DNA from: Aliiroseovarius sp. PrR006
GTDB lineage: Bacteria > Pseudomonadota > Alphaproteobacteria > Rhodobacterales > Rhodobacteraceae
Length of the DNA: 64,000 nt
Direction of reading: 5' to 3'
NCBI RefSeq assembly: GCF_010500215.1
Contig: NZ_JAAGOY010000007.1
Coordinates: 900,501-964,500 of the forward strand
Position numbers and translations under genes: made by a program. Shown piece after piece: positions 25,755 through 34,934 of this stretch (its first letter is position 1; each line of letters opens with the position of its first letter). The notes under the pieces were generated by a model. That model was not told where the DNA came from. It saw only the letters and a list, made by a program, of their open reading frames with translations, and did not search any database.

Positions 25755-27140
25755 TTAATAGCGATAGTGTTCCGGCTTGAACGGGCCGTCGGTCGAGACG
25801 CCGATATAATCCGCCTGTTCCTTGTTCAGCGACGACAGTTTCACGCCGATCCGATCCAAGTGCAGACGGGCGACTTTCTCGTCCAGATGCTTGGGCAGGA
25901 TGTAGACGTCGTTGTTGTATTCATCGCCCTTGGTCCACAGCTCGATCTGCGCCAGAACCTGGTTGGTGAAGCTGGCCGACATCACGAAGGATGGGTGGCC
26001 GGTGGCGTTGCCAAGGTTCAGCAGACGACCTTCCGACAGAAGGATGATGCGGTTGCCCGAAGGCATCTCGATCATGTCCACCTGTTCTTTGATGTTGGTC
26101 CACTTGTGGTTCTTCAGGTTTGCCACCTGAATTTCGTTATCGAAGTGGCCGATGTTGCCAACGATCGCCATGTCCTTCATCGCGCGCATATGCTCGATGC
26201 GGATAACGTCTTTGTTGCCGGTGGTGGTGATGAAAATGTCGGCGTCTGCGACGGCATCTTCCAGCGCCAACACCTCGAACCCGTCCATCGCGGCTTGCAG
26301 CGCACAGATCGGGTCGATCTCGGTTACTTTCACGCGGGCACCAGCACCGCGCAGCGACGCAGCCGAGCCTTTGCCCACATCGCCATAGCCACAGACAACG
26401 GCAACTTTACCAGCCATCATGGTGTCGGTGGCGCGGCGGATGCCGTCGACCAGCGATTCCTTACAGCCGTATTTGTTGTCGAATTTCGACTTGGTGACCG
26501 AGTCGTTCACATTGATCGCCGGGAAGGGCAGCTGGCCGTTCTTCACCAGATCATACAGGCGGTGCACGCCGGTGGTGGTCTCTTCCGAAACACCGTGGAT
26601 CTGGTCACGCATCTTGGTGAACCAGCCGGGGCTTGCTTCCATACGCTTCTTGATCTGCGCGTGGATGACTTCTTCTTCCTCGGAGCCGGGAACGCCCAGT
26701 TCTTCACCAGCTTCAGCGCGGGCACCCAGCAGGATGTACAGCGTCGCATCGCCGCCATCGTCTAGGATCAGGTTCGGGCCTTCCGGGAATTGGAACGACA
26801 GGTCCAGATAATCCCAATGCTCTTCCAGCGACTGGCCTTTGATCGCGAAGACCGGAACACCTGCCTGCGCGATCGCGGCAGCGGCGTGGTCTTGCGTCGA
26901 GAAGATGTTGCACGACGCCCAGCGCACATCGGCGCCCAGCGCGACCAGCGTTTCGATCAGAACCGCAGTCTGAATGGTCATGTGCAGCGAGCCGACAATC
27001 CGAGCGCCCGCCAGCGGCTTGCTTTCGCCGTACTCGTCCCGCAGGGCCATCAGGCCCGGCATTTCGGTTTCAGCGATGTCCAGCTCTTTGCGGCCGAACT
27101 CGGCCAGAGCGATGTCTTTGACGATATAATCTTGGGTCAC
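25755..27140 (-). CDS. ahcY: Adenosylhomocysteinase
   Basis: A 461-residue enzyme that splits S-adenosylhomocysteine to adenosine and homocysteine, removing a methyltransferase inhibitor. It starts [20 protein letters not shown], has the substrate-binding [16 protein letters not shown], the catalytic [13 protein letters not shown] and the NAD-binding [18 protein letters not shown], and ends FKPEHYRY with the usual Lys/Tyr that reaches the partner subunit. Length is normal for the bacterial form that carries the extra loop. I looked for a SAH riboswitch upstream and did not find a convincing one. Confidence 0.97.
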   Translation of the reverse strand: MTQDYIVKDIALAEFGRKELDIAETEMPGLMALRDEYGESKPLAGARIVGSLHMTIQTAVLIETLVALGADVRWASCNIFSTQDHAAAAIAQAGVPVFAIKGQSLEEHWDYLDLSFQFPEGPNLILDDGGDATLYILLGARAEAGEELGVPGSEEEEVIHAQIKKRMEASPGWFTKMRDQIHGVSEETTTGVHRLYDLVKNGQLPFPAINVNDSVTKSKFDNKYGCKESLVDGIRRATDTMMAGKVAVVCGYGDVGKGSAASLRGAGARVKVTEIDPICALQAAMDGFEVLALEDAVADADIFITTTGNKDVIRIEHMRAMKDMAIVGNIGHFDNEIQVANLKNHKWTNIKEQVDMIEMPSGNRIILLSEGRLLNLGNATGHPSFVMSASFTNQVLAQIELWTKGDEYNNDVYILPKHLDEKVARLHLDRIGVKLSSLNKEQADYIGVSTDGPFKPEHYRY

Positions 27141-27275
27141 GGTGTTTCTCCGATCCTGATCCCGTTACTGTTGCGCGTGCCGTAGCATTCTAACCGCGAA
27201 CACGCAATGAAGGCCAATTGACTTGCCCGTGAAAAAGGCGACATTGCGAAGCGAAACCCGCAAAAAGGACCGAAA

Positions 27276-27872
27276 ATGCCCGCTAAACCCCGCGCCTGGC
27301 AACGAATGCTCTCTGGTCGGCGGCTGGACCTGCTGGATCCGACGCCTGTGGACATCGAGATCGAAGACATCGCCCACGGTCTTGCTTTTGTGGCGCGCTG
27401 GAATGGGCAGACATATGGCGACTTCCCCTATTCCGTGGCCGAGCATTCCCTGTTGGTCGAAGCGCTGTACACGCGGATGAACCCCAAAGCGCCGGTCAAA
27501 TGGCAGTTGGCCGCCCTTCTGCATGACGCGCCGGAATACGTGATTGGCGACATGATCTCACCCGTGAAAGCCTCGGTCGGTGCGGGGTATGGAGAGCTGG
27601 ACGATCGCCTGACCGCCGCCATCCACATCCGCTTTGGCCTGCCTGCGAAAATCCCTGTGGCCGTGAAGAAGGCGATCAAACGGGCGGACAAGGTCTCGGC
27701 CTTTCTAGAGGCCACGCAGATCGCCGGGTTCAGTGTTGAAGAGGCCGGAAAGTTCTTTGGCGTGCCGGATCCCACGATCACCAAAGGACTGGATATCACC
27801 CTGCGTCCCCCGGCCGAGGTCCGCGCGGATTTCACCGCCCGCCATAATAGCCTGCTGGAGCTGATGGGGTAG
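27276..27872 (+). CDS. HD-domain phosphohydrolase
   Basis: A 198-residue metal-dependent hydrolase of the YfbR/HD family. Metal ligands are seen as the His of YSVAEHSLLVEAL, HD in LLHDAPEYVIGDM and the later Asp in IKRADKVSAFLEA. Such proteins remove phosphate from nucleotides (5'-deoxynucleotidase in YfbR), but the substrate cannot be assigned here. It is divergent from ahcY with a 135-bp gap that must hold both promoters; AAAAAGGA precedes the start. Confidence 0.85.
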   Translation: MPAKPRAWQRMLSGRRLDLLDPTPVDIEIEDIAHGLAFVARWNGQTYGDFPYSVAEHSLLVEALYTRMNPKAPVKWQLAALLHDAPEYVIGDMISPVKASVGAGYGELDDRLTAAIHIRFGLPAKIPVAVKKAIKRADKVSAFLEATQIAGFSVEEAGKFFGVPDPTITKGLDITLRPPAEVRADFTARHNSLLELMG

Positions 27873-27902
27873 TCACTCAGAGACTAATCCGGCCTAGAAC
27901 GC

Positions 27903-28247
27903 CTAGACGCAGACACGCCCGCGCTGCTCTGTACCGCGTTTCCAACCCACGAACCGCTCGGGTGTGAAACTAAGCTCCAATTCCGCCCAGCGCAGGCGGT
28001 GGGTGATGTCGGTGGGGCACCCGGTCAACGGCAGTGCATTTGGCCGACCAAGCTCGCGGGTCAAGGCGGGGATCACACCCTTGGAAGAGCGTCCAAAATC
28101 CACTCGTTGATTGCTGGGCAGAACGGCAAGTCCCTGCGCGTCCGGCGCAATGGTGACGGTTTGCTGGGGCTGGCGTACAGGCGCGCCGGGCTGAACGCAG
28201 GCGGACAGCAGCAAGAGGCCCATCAGACCCGCGAGCGGCGACCTCAT
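27903..28247 (-). CDS. Small predicted lipoprotein coupled to regA
   Basis: A 114-residue protein with a lipoprotein signal (MRSPLAGLMGLLLLSAC, Cys at 17). The mature part is Pro/Gln-rich, then has SNQRVDFGRSSKGV and LTGCPTDITHRLRWAELELSF, and ends in a Cys. I do not recognise the family. The ATG overlaps the regA stop by 4 bp (ATGA), so translation is coupled to the response regulator. The frame is open upstream of 28247 but that lies inside regA. Confidence 0.7.
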   Translation of the reverse strand: MRSPLAGLMGLLLLSACVQPGAPVRQPQQTVTIAPDAQGLAVLPSNQRVDFGRSSKGVIPALTRELGRPNALPLTGCPTDITHRLRWAELELSFTPERFVGWKRGTEQRGRVCV

Positions 28248-28798
28248 TTCGGGCTGCGTTTGGCCAAGATGCGCTGAAGTGTGCGACGGTGCATGTTCAG
28301 ACGGCGCGCAGTTTCCGAGACATTGCGGTCGCAAAGCTCGTACACGCGCTGGATGTGCTCCCAGCGGACGCGGTCGGCGGACATGGGATTTTCCGGCGGC
28401 GGTGGCAGCTCGTCCGGCATGGCAAGCAGCGCGGCGGTGATGTCATTGGCATCTGCGGGTTTCGACAGATAATCCGCTGCGCCCAGCTTGACGGCCGCAA
28501 CCGCAGTGGCAATCGCGCCATAGCCGGTCAGAACCACGATGCGGGCATCTGGGCGCCGGTCACGAATGGTTTCCACCACATCCAGCCCGTTGCCATCTTC
28601 AAGCCGCAGATCGACCACGGCATAGGCGGGCGGGCGGGCGGTGGCGATGGCCTTGCCGGCGGTGACTGATCCTGCGGTCTCAACCGCAAACCCACGCTTT
28701 TCCATCGCGCGTGCCAAACGGCGCAGGAACGGTTCGTCGTCGTCTACCAACAACAGGGACGCGTCTTCGCCAATTGGCTTGAGTTCCTCAGTGGTCAT
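28244..28798 (-). CDS. regA: Redox response regulator RegA/PrrA/ActR
   Basis: A 184-residue two-domain regulator. The receiver domain (about 15-125) has LLLVDDDEPF, the phospho-Asp in YAVVDLRLEDGNGL and the Lys in YLSKPA. A Pro-rich linker (DELPPPPENP) leads to a Fis-type helix-turn-helix (VSETARRLNMHRRTLQRIL). This exact architecture is the RegA/PrrA/ActR family, which controls respiration, carbon and nitrogen fixation and, in phototrophs, photosystem genes. Its kinase RegB is encoded at 29612, with SenC between them. Confidence 0.95.
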   Translation of the reverse strand: MTTEELKPIGEDASLLLVDDDEPFLRRLARAMEKRGFAVETAGSVTAGKAIATARPPAYAVVDLRLEDGNGLDVVETIRDRRPDARIVVLTGYGAIATAVAAVKLGAADYLSKPADANDITAALLAMPDELPPPPENPMSADRVRWEHIQRVYELCDRNVSETARRLNMHRRTLQRILAKRSPK

Positions 28799-28845
28799 CG
28801 CAGCAACCTCCGGTTTGCGTCTGCTTCATGATAGGTAGGTATTTA

Positions 28846-28859
28846 TGACCGTAAGGTCA
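28846..28859. promoter_or_regulatory. Small inverted repeat between senC and regA
   Basis: TGACC-GTAA-GGTCA is a perfect 5-bp inverted repeat in the 82-bp gap before regA, followed 5 bp later by TTGACG. It might be an operator or a weak terminator of senC. Evidence is limited to its symmetry. Confidence 0.3.
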
Positions 28860-28880
28860 ATTTTGACGCTGCGATGCCTG

Positions 28881-29507
28881 CTATGCACCAGCGTCAATGA
28901 AGCAGCTTACCCGCTTAGCCATGGATTCAGGTGTCTCATCCCGCTTGAAGAAATCCGCAAATCCGCTGTCCGGGAACATCAGATAAGTGAAGGTCGAGTG
29001 ATCCATCAGATAGTACTCTTCCATCCCTTCTTCCGGCTCTTGCTTGCGAAAGTAAGTTTTGTAGGCTTGGCTGGCTGCTTTGACCTGCTCGGGCGTGCCG
29101 GTCAGGCCAATCATATCGTCATGCATGTAGCTGGTGAAATCCGCCAGATGCTCGGGCGTGTCGCGTTCCGGATCGACCGAGATAAAGGCCGCCTGCACGT
29201 CATAGCCCTGACCGTCCAGAATGCGCATCGCGGCGGCATTGCGCGCGTTGTCCAGAGGGCAAACATCCGGGCAGAACGTATAGCCGAAATAGACCAGCGT
29301 GGGCTTGGTGATCACGTCTTTCTCGGTCACGAGCGCACCGGTTTCATCCGTCAGCTCGAACGGACCCCCGATCGAGGCAACGCCGGTTCCGATGGCGCCG
29401 GCACGACATTCGGCAAAGGCATCGTCTTCCCCACTGGTGACAAACCATGTCACCCCGACAAGCGCCACAATCGCCGTTGCGGCCGTCACAGCATAGATGC
29501 GTTGCAT
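28881..29507 (-). CDS. senC: SCO1/SenC/PrrC copper-chaperone family protein
   Basis: A 208-residue membrane-anchored periplasmic protein. One N-terminal membrane segment (about 5-23) is followed by a thioredoxin fold with the copper site FGYTFCPDVCP (C-x3-C), the FISVDPERDTP motif, and the third ligand in MDHSTFTYL. Family members deliver copper to the CuA centre of cytochrome oxidase or act as thiol reductases. Start 29507 is set by CCGGAG upstream. Its place between regA and regB matches other Rhodobacterales, where it modulates the redox signal. Confidence 0.93.
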   Translation of the reverse strand: MQRIYAVTAATAIVALVGVTWFVTSGEDDAFAECRAGAIGTGVASIGGPFELTDETGALVTEKDVITKPTLVYFGYTFCPDVCPLDNARNAAAMRILDGQGYDVQAAFISVDPERDTPEHLADFTSYMHDDMIGLTGTPEQVKAASQAYKTYFRKQEPEEGMEEYYLMDHSTFTYLMFPDSGFADFFKRDETPESMAKRVSCFIDAGA

Positions 29508-29611
29508 AGAAATTCTCCGGTTTGTTCGCGCAGGCATTGATCCTGCCTTTCGTCACGACTAGCAAGAGAACACATTGACGCAACCGAAAAAGCAAATTCT
29601 TCTGATCACAA

Positions 29612-31027
29612 ATGGTGGAACTCCAGACAGACCCGGCCACTGATGCCGCCGTTGGAAGCCAGCAACGCAGTTGGGTGCGCCTGCGGACGCTGATCCTTTT
29701 GCGCTGGGCAGCAATTGCGGGACAGATCGCGGCCATTGCCGTTGCTGTTCAGTTCTTTACGGTCCAGATCCCGTTCGGCCTGGTGTCTGCCACCATCGGC
29801 ATCGCGGTGATTGCCAACCTAGTGTCCAGCACGCTTTTCCCGCGCAACACCCGCCTAAACGAACGTCAAGCCACCGGCATTCTGGTCTTCGACACGCTGC
29901 AGTTGGGCCTGATGATGTTCCTGACCGGCGGCATTCATAACCCGTTCATGGTGCTGATCCTTGCCCCGGTGACTGTTGCCGCGACCGCGTTGTCGACGCG
30001 CTCGACCATTATGGTGGGGGCCGTGGCTATTGCCGCGACCAGCTTGGTCACATGGATCAACATCCCGCTTCAAACCGCGACGGGCATTTTGCAGATGCCC
30101 GACCTGTTCGTCTTTGGCCTGTGGGCTTCGGTCACGATCTCGGTCGGGTTTATCGGGCTCTATACGCACCGGATCTCGTCCGAGATGCGGTCGATGTCCG
30201 AAGCGCTGCTGGCCACGCAGATGGCCCTGTCCCGCGAACAGAACCTGACCGATCTGGGCGGCGTGGTGGCCGCCGCTGCACACGAACTCGGCACCCCGCT
30301 GGCGACAATCAAGCTGGTGTCGTCTGAACTGGTCGAGGAATTGGACGGCGATGACGAACTACGCGACGACGCCCGTCTGATCGGCGAACAGGCCGACCGT
30401 TGCCGGGATATCCTGCAATCCATGGGCCGGGCTGGCAAAGATGACATGCTGGTCAAGCACGCCCCCCTGATCGCACTGATCGAAGAAGCCGCCGAGCCCC
30501 ACCGCGAACGTGGCAAAGCGCTTGAGATCGAAATTGTCTGTGTCGAAGCGGATCCCGCTGAGCAGCCCATCCTGATGCGCCGCCCCGAGATCATTCACGG
30601 GCTGCGCAATCTGATCCAGAACGCGGTGGATTTCGCCTCGACCAAGGTCTGGATCGAGCTGTGCTGGAATGACGAGCGCATCACCATCCGCATTCTGGAC
30701 GACGGCAAAGGGTATTCCCCGCAGGTTCTGGGCTGGATCGGAGACCCCTTCATTCGCCGCCGCAAATCGCAGGCGGAACGCGGCCAACGGCAGGCCTATA
30801 AGGGCATGGGGCTGGGACTGTTCATCGCCAAGACGCTGTTGGAGCGCACAGGGGCCACACTGCATTTCGCCAACGCCTCGTCGCCCTATACCGGTCGCCC
30901 TCACCCGCGCGAAAAATCTGGCGCGATTGCACAGGTCGAGTGGCGGCGCGACACACGCGGGCTCGAGGCCGCGGACACCAGCGGCGCGCTGGGCGAGAAT
31001 ATCCACTTTACCCACGACACGGGCTGA
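29612..31027 (+). CDS. regB: Redox sensor histidine kinase RegB/PrrB/ActS
   Basis: A 471-residue membrane kinase. Six hydrophobic segments (about 28-190) contain the conserved quinone-site pattern GGIHNPF. The HisKA region has the phospho-His in AAAAHELGTPLATIK, and the following ADRCRDIL holds the redox-active Cys typical of RegB. HATPase boxes are GLRNLIQNAVDFA, DDGKGY and GMGLGLFIAKTLLERTGA. It phosphorylates RegA when quinones are reduced. It is divergent from senC by 104 bp. All signature residues are present, so the sensor is probably active. Confidence 0.95.
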   Translation: MVELQTDPATDAAVGSQQRSWVRLRTLILLRWAAIAGQIAAIAVAVQFFTVQIPFGLVSATIGIAVIANLVSSTLFPRNTRLNERQATGILVFDTLQLGLMMFLTGGIHNPFMVLILAPVTVAATALSTRSTIMVGAVAIAATSLVTWINIPLQTATGILQMPDLFVFGLWASVTISVGFIGLYTHRISSEMRSMSEALLATQMALSREQNLTDLGGVVAAAAHELGTPLATIKLVSSELVEELDGDDELRDDARLIGEQADRCRDILQSMGRAGKDDMLVKHAPLIALIEEAAEPHRERGKALEIEIVCVEADPAEQPILMRRPEIIHGLRNLIQNAVDFASTKVWIELCWNDERITIRILDDGKGYSPQVLGWIGDPFIRRRKSQAERGQRQAYKGMGLGLFIAKTLLERTGATLHFANASSPYTGRPHPREKSGAIAQVEWRRDTRGLEAADTSGALGENIHFTHDTG

Positions 31028-31059
31028 AAAACCCTGTGCGATCAAGGCGTTCAGCCAGA

Positions 31060-31075
31060 TTAAACCTTCGTTAAC
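31060..31075 (+). promoter_or_regulatory. Full-consensus CtrA binding site
   Basis: TTAA-ACCTTCG-TTAAC has the full CtrA consensus TTAA-N7-TTAAC. It lies 67-82 bp before the ATG of the PAS-domain gene. Two more half-sites (TTAA near 31085 and TTAAC near 31091) follow at non-consensus spacing. Confidence 0.65.
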
Positions 31076-31141
31076 CACACTAGCTTAAGGTTAACCCGTT
31101 GATAACGCGGGTGGCAGACCGCCGAAACGACAGGTGTGGAC

Positions 31142-32725
31142 ATGATCAATACTCTTTATGCGGTGGGGCTGGTGCTGACGGCCCTCACGATCTCGATTGC
31201 AGCGCTTTATATCCTGTCGCTGCTCGACCCAGCACGGGACCGAAAGCTACGCAAACGGACCGCACAGGAAAAGGACAGCGTCGTCTTCCTGTTCGATGAT
31301 CAGTCACTGACAGATGTGACCCCGGCAGGACGGCAAATTCTTGACGCCTTGCCGCGGCACGGTTCGGGCTCGGACTGGCAGCATCTGTCGCTGATCCTGA
31401 ATGCCCGTTTTCCCAAACTGACCGAGCAGATCTCGGATCTGGCCGAGCTTGGCTCGCTTTCCATCCCATCCATCGACGGGGCGCATCGGATCGACGCGGA
31501 ATGGCGCGATGGGCTGGCCCGGATCCAACTGGTTACGTCCGGCACCGAGGGCACAGCCCCCATCGTCGACCGCATCAGCTTTGACGCCATGCAGGACGAG
31601 CTGGATGGGCTACGCGCGATTGCGCGTCACGCACCGGTCATGATGTGGCGCGAGGACGCAAGCGGCAAAATCACTTGGGCCAACAAGACCTATCTGGATC
31701 AGGCCGCCGACCCGAACGCCTCGGACGAGGTCGCCAGCTGGCCCCCGCAAAAGCTGTTTGATCGGCCACGGCTTGAGGATGCCAAAACCCTGGAAACCCC
31801 GCGCCGCGTGGCCGTCCAGCTGCCCACCGACGGCGAACGCCACTGGTTCGAGCTTCACGATGCCCCTGTGGGGACCGAGACCCTGCTGACCGCCATTCCC
31901 GTGGATCGCGTGGTAAATGCCGAGAAGTCACGGACCGAGTTCGTCTCGACCCTGACCAAAACCTTTGCCCATCTTCCCATCGGTCTGGCCATTTTCGACC
32001 GCAAACGACAACTGAACCTGTTCAACCCGGCCCTGACCGACATTCTGGCGCTGGATGCCTCGTTCCTTGTGGGCAAACCCACGCTGTTTACCTTCCTCGA
32101 CCGTCTGCGTGAAAAGCGGATGATGCCGGAACCCAAGGACTATGTCTCGTGGCGGCAACAGATGGCGGATTTGGAAAGCGCCGCCGTGAATGGCACGTAC
32201 GAGGAAACATGGTCCTTGCCCACCGGCCAGACCTATCGCATCACAGGACGCCCGCATCCTGACGGGGCTGTGGCCTTCCTGTTCGAAGACATCACCTCGG
32301 AAATCTCGCTAACCCGCCGCTTCCGCCGCGAGCTTGAGATGGGCCAATCCGCGCTGGATTGCATCGAGGACGCGATCGCTATCTTTTCGCCGGGCGGTGT
32401 GCTGTCGATGTCGAACGCGGCCTATACCAAGCTGTGGGGCAACGACCCGTCGACCACGCTTGAGGACATCAATCTTGGCGACGCGATCCGCACATGGCGC
32501 GGCACCGCTGGCGACACGCCGGTCTGGCGCATGCTGAAGGAATTCGTGGCCACCCACGGCGAACGTCAAATATGGTCTGACCATATCGCCCTTTTGGACG
32601 GGCGGCAGGTCGACTGCCATTTTGTCCCCTTGGTGCGCGGCGCCACAATGGCCCGTTTCCACGTCCGCCCCGCCCAGCGCGACCTTCAGCCTGCGCCGAA
32701 TTCCGCGATGCATTTGACCCCCTGA
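31142..32725 (+). CDS. Membrane-anchored PAS-domain protein without a kinase domain
   Basis: A 527-residue protein with one N-terminal membrane helix (about 5-26) and no cleavable signal. Three PAS-like regions follow: about 155-250 (MMWREDASGKITWANKTYL), about 280-395 (LAIFDRKRQLNLFNPALTDI) and about 405-510 (SALDCIEDAIAIFSPGGVL). It ends in a short tail with no HisKA, HATPase, GGDEF or EAL domain. It may be a DivL-like or scaffold-type signalling protein. A GTG two codons earlier is an alternative start. A consensus CtrA site stands upstream, and tsaE follows by 57 bp. Confidence 0.75.
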   Translation: MINTLYAVGLVLTALTISIAALYILSLLDPARDRKLRKRTAQEKDSVVFLFDDQSLTDVTPAGRQILDALPRHGSGSDWQHLSLILNARFPKLTEQISDLAELGSLSIPSIDGAHRIDAEWRDGLARIQLVTSGTEGTAPIVDRISFDAMQDELDGLRAIARHAPVMMWREDASGKITWANKTYLDQAADPNASDEVASWPPQKLFDRPRLEDAKTLETPRRVAVQLPTDGERHWFELHDAPVGTETLLTAIPVDRVVNAEKSRTEFVSTLTKTFAHLPIGLAIFDRKRQLNLFNPALTDILALDASFLVGKPTLFTFLDRLREKRMMPEPKDYVSWRQQMADLESAAVNGTYEETWSLPTGQTYRITGRPHPDGAVAFLFEDITSEISLTRRFRRELEMGQSALDCIEDAIAIFSPGGVLSMSNAAYTKLWGNDPSTTLEDINLGDAIRTWRGTAGDTPVWRMLKEFVATHGERQIWSDHIALLDGRQVDCHFVPLVRGATMARFHVRPAQRDLQPAPNSAMHLTP

Positions 32726-32782
32726 CACAAGGTGAGGTGATCCACCCTTGCACCGACGCGCAGGGCGTCTAAAACTCGTGCC

Positions 32783-33277
32783 ATGACGCACGCCTTTCAT
32801 CATGATCTTGCATTTTCCACCCCGGATCAAACCACCGCATTTGCCGAAGCACTTGCCCGCCAACTGGTGCCGGGCGACGTGATCCTGCTGTCTGGTGGGA
32901 TCGGCGCAGGAAAGACCCATTTTGCCCGCGCGGTGATCCAATTCCGCCTTGCGACGCAAGGGCTGGCCGAGGACGTTCCCTCGCCCACTTTCACACTGGT
33001 CCAGACCTATGACGACACAATCAGCGAGATCTGGCATTCCGACCTTTATCGCCTGACGCACCCGGACGAGGTGGAAGAGCTGGGCCTGATCGACGCGTTC
33101 GAGACCGCCATTTGCCTTGTCGAATGGCCCGACCGTCTGGGCGAACTGATGCCGCAGAACGCGCTTTTGCTGGAGTTCTCATCGGGTGATGCCTCCGAGG
33201 ATCCCGATCTCAGACACGTCCGGATCTCGGGCCCCGCAGAGAGCTGGGAAGCCCGCATTCAAAAGGCGCTGCCATGA
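32783..33277 (+). CDS. tsaE: tRNA threonylcarbamoylation ATPase TsaE
   Basis: A 164-residue P-loop ATPase needed with TsaB and TsaD for the t6A37 modification of tRNA. Walker A is GGIGAGKTHFAR (about residue 38), SPTFTLVQTY follows, and the Walker-B-like WHSDLYRL and CLVEWPDRLG are present. Its end overlaps amgK by 4 bp (ATGA). The tsaE-amgK-murU order is common in alphaproteobacteria. TsaD is elsewhere in this window (17216). Confidence 0.95.
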   Translation: MTHAFHHDLAFSTPDQTTAFAEALARQLVPGDVILLSGGIGAGKTHFARAVIQFRLATQGLAEDVPSPTFTLVQTYDDTISEIWHSDLYRLTHPDEVEELGLIDAFETAICLVEWPDRLGELMPQNALLLEFSSGDASEDPDLRHVRISGPAESWEARIQKALP

Positions 33278-34266
33278 GCGATGACCGCGCGCAGGATCGC
33301 CACCTATTTCTGACCGCAACCGGCTGGGCCGATGCGCCCTTTCTGCCCCTGACCGGGGATGCTTCGTCCCGCCGCTATTTCCGCGCGCAAGGCGCACACC
33401 CCGCGATCCTGATGGACGCCCCGCCGTCGACCTGCGGCTCGATGCGATCCTTTGTCGATATCGCGCGTTACCTTGCGGGACTTGGCCTGTCCGCCCCGAA
33501 GATCTATGCGGCGGATCTGCAAAGTGGTTTTCTGCTGTTGGAGGATTTCGGGGATGACGATTTCGCGTCTCTGATCAACCGCGACGCATCGCTTGAAAAT
33601 AGTCTCTATTCTGGCGCAATCGACGTAATTCATACCGTTCTGGACGCCACGCCCGCGCCGGTCGTCACCTATGGCATCAGCGAAATGGCGCAAGCTTGCG
33701 ACTTGGCTTTCCTGCACTATACGCCCCAATCCACAACCGCAATGAACGAGGCTTTAGGTGCCATCGAAGACGCACTCACCCCCTTCGACACCACCCTGCG
33801 CACATCCCTGCGCGACTTCCACGCGCAGAACCTGCACTGGCTGCCAAAACGCGATGGCACCGCATGCGTTGGACTGCTCGACTTTCAGGACGCGGTGAAC
33901 ACTTTGCCCAGCTACGATCTAGTCTCGCTTCTGCGCGATGTGCGGCGCGATGTATCGGACGATCTGGCCGGGTTGGCGCGGCAGGCCTTTGCAAAACGGC
34001 GTGGACTCGATCAAACCGCCTTTCAGGACGAATTCCACCTCGTCGCTGTACAGCGCAACCTGCGCATCCTCGGCATTTTCGCGCGGCTGTCGCAACAGAT
34101 GGACAAACCGCACTATGTTGACCTGATCCCGCGCGTCTGGACCCTGCTGCAAGCCGACCTTCACCACCCGCCGCTTGCGAAACTGCGCGCCCAACTCAAC
34201 GCGATCCTGCCCGAACCCAGCCCCGCCCATCTTGAAAGGCTCAGACAGTCATGCCCGACACAGTGA
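33274..34266 (+). CDS. amgK: N-acetylmuramate/N-acetylglucosamine kinase AmgK
   Basis: A 330-residue aminoglycoside-phosphotransferase-fold kinase. It has LTGDASSRRYFR near the start, LLLEDFGDDDFASL, the catalytic loop LRDFHAQNLHWLP and the metal-binding LLDFQDAV. It phosphorylates anomeric carbon 1 of MurNAc or GlcNAc released from old cell wall, the first step of the MurU recycling route that bypasses MurA and is linked to fosfomycin tolerance. The murU gene overlaps its end by 16 bp, supporting the specific AmgK call over a general phosphotransferase. Confidence 0.9.
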   Translation: MSDDRAQDRHLFLTATGWADAPFLPLTGDASSRRYFRAQGAHPAILMDAPPSTCGSMRSFVDIARYLAGLGLSAPKIYAADLQSGFLLLEDFGDDDFASLINRDASLENSLYSGAIDVIHTVLDATPAPVVTYGISEMAQACDLAFLHYTPQSTTAMNEALGAIEDALTPFDTTLRTSLRDFHAQNLHWLPKRDGTACVGLLDFQDAVNTLPSYDLVSLLRDVRRDVSDDLAGLARQAFAKRRGLDQTAFQDEFHLVAVQRNLRILGIFARLSQQMDKPHYVDLIPRVWTLLQADLHHPPLAKLRAQLNAILPEPSPAHLERLRQSCPTQ

Positions 34267-34934
34267 TGATCTTTGCCGCCGGGCGCGGCACCCGCATGGG
34301 CGCGCTGACACAAGCGCAGCCGAAGCCGATGATCCCCGTCGCTGGAAAACCCCTTTTGGACCACGCGATGGACATTGTGGACGGGGCCCATAGCGTCTCG
34401 CAGATCATCGTGAACACGCATTATCTGGCAGACCAGATCCACGCGCATTTGGCTGGTCGGGACATCCTTTTCTCACACGAAGATACGCTGCTGGAAACAG
34501 GTGGGGGCCTAAAACAGGCTCTAACCCTGCACAACACGTCATCTCTGTTCACCCTCAACGCCGATGCGGTTTGGTCTGGCCCCAATCCAATGCAGGCCCT
34601 TCTACAGGCCTGGGACCCCGACCGGATGGACGCCCTTATGCTGCTGGTTCCACCTGAAAACGCCATCGGTCACTTGGGGCAAGGAGACTTTACGATCACC
34701 CCCGACGGACAACTGACACGCGGGCCGGGGCTGGTCTATACCGGATGTCAGATCATCAAGACGCATCCGGTAACGCAGGTTAATGAAGACGTCTTCTCGC
34801 TGAATGTTGCGTGGGACGCCATTCGCCAAACCGACCGCCTGTTCGGGCTGTCTTACCAAGGCGCATGGTGTGATGTCGGGCATCCTGACGGCATTACATT
34901 GGCAGAGCAGATGTTGGGGGATGCCAATGTTTGA
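34251..34934 (+). CDS. murU: N-acetylmuramate-1-phosphate uridylyltransferase MurU
   Basis: A 227-residue nucleotidyltransferase with FAAGRGTRMGALTQAQPKPM at the start and LLETGGGLKQAL and FTLNADAVW in the middle. It converts MurNAc-1-phosphate and UTP to UDP-MurNAc. The overlap with amgK, and the short length compared with GlmU or RfbA, support MurU. Its last 8 bp overlap the start of addB. Confidence 0.92.
   Translation: MPDTVMIFAAGRGTRMGALTQAQPKPMIPVAGKPLLDHAMDIVDGAHSVSQIIVNTHYLADQIHAHLAGRDILFSHEDTLLETGGGLKQALTLHNTSSLFTLNADAVWSGPNPMQALLQAWDPDRMDALMLLVPPENAIGHLGQGDFTITPDGQLTRGPGLVYTGCQIIKTHPVTQVNEDVFSLNVAWDAIRQTDRLFGLSYQGAWCDVGHPDGITLAEQMLGDANV

Noticed and set aside
27141-27275. Possible SAH riboswitch upstream of ahcY
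   Set aside because: I looked for the known SAH riboswitch pattern in the leader and could not fit it. A covariance-model search of this gap would settle the question.
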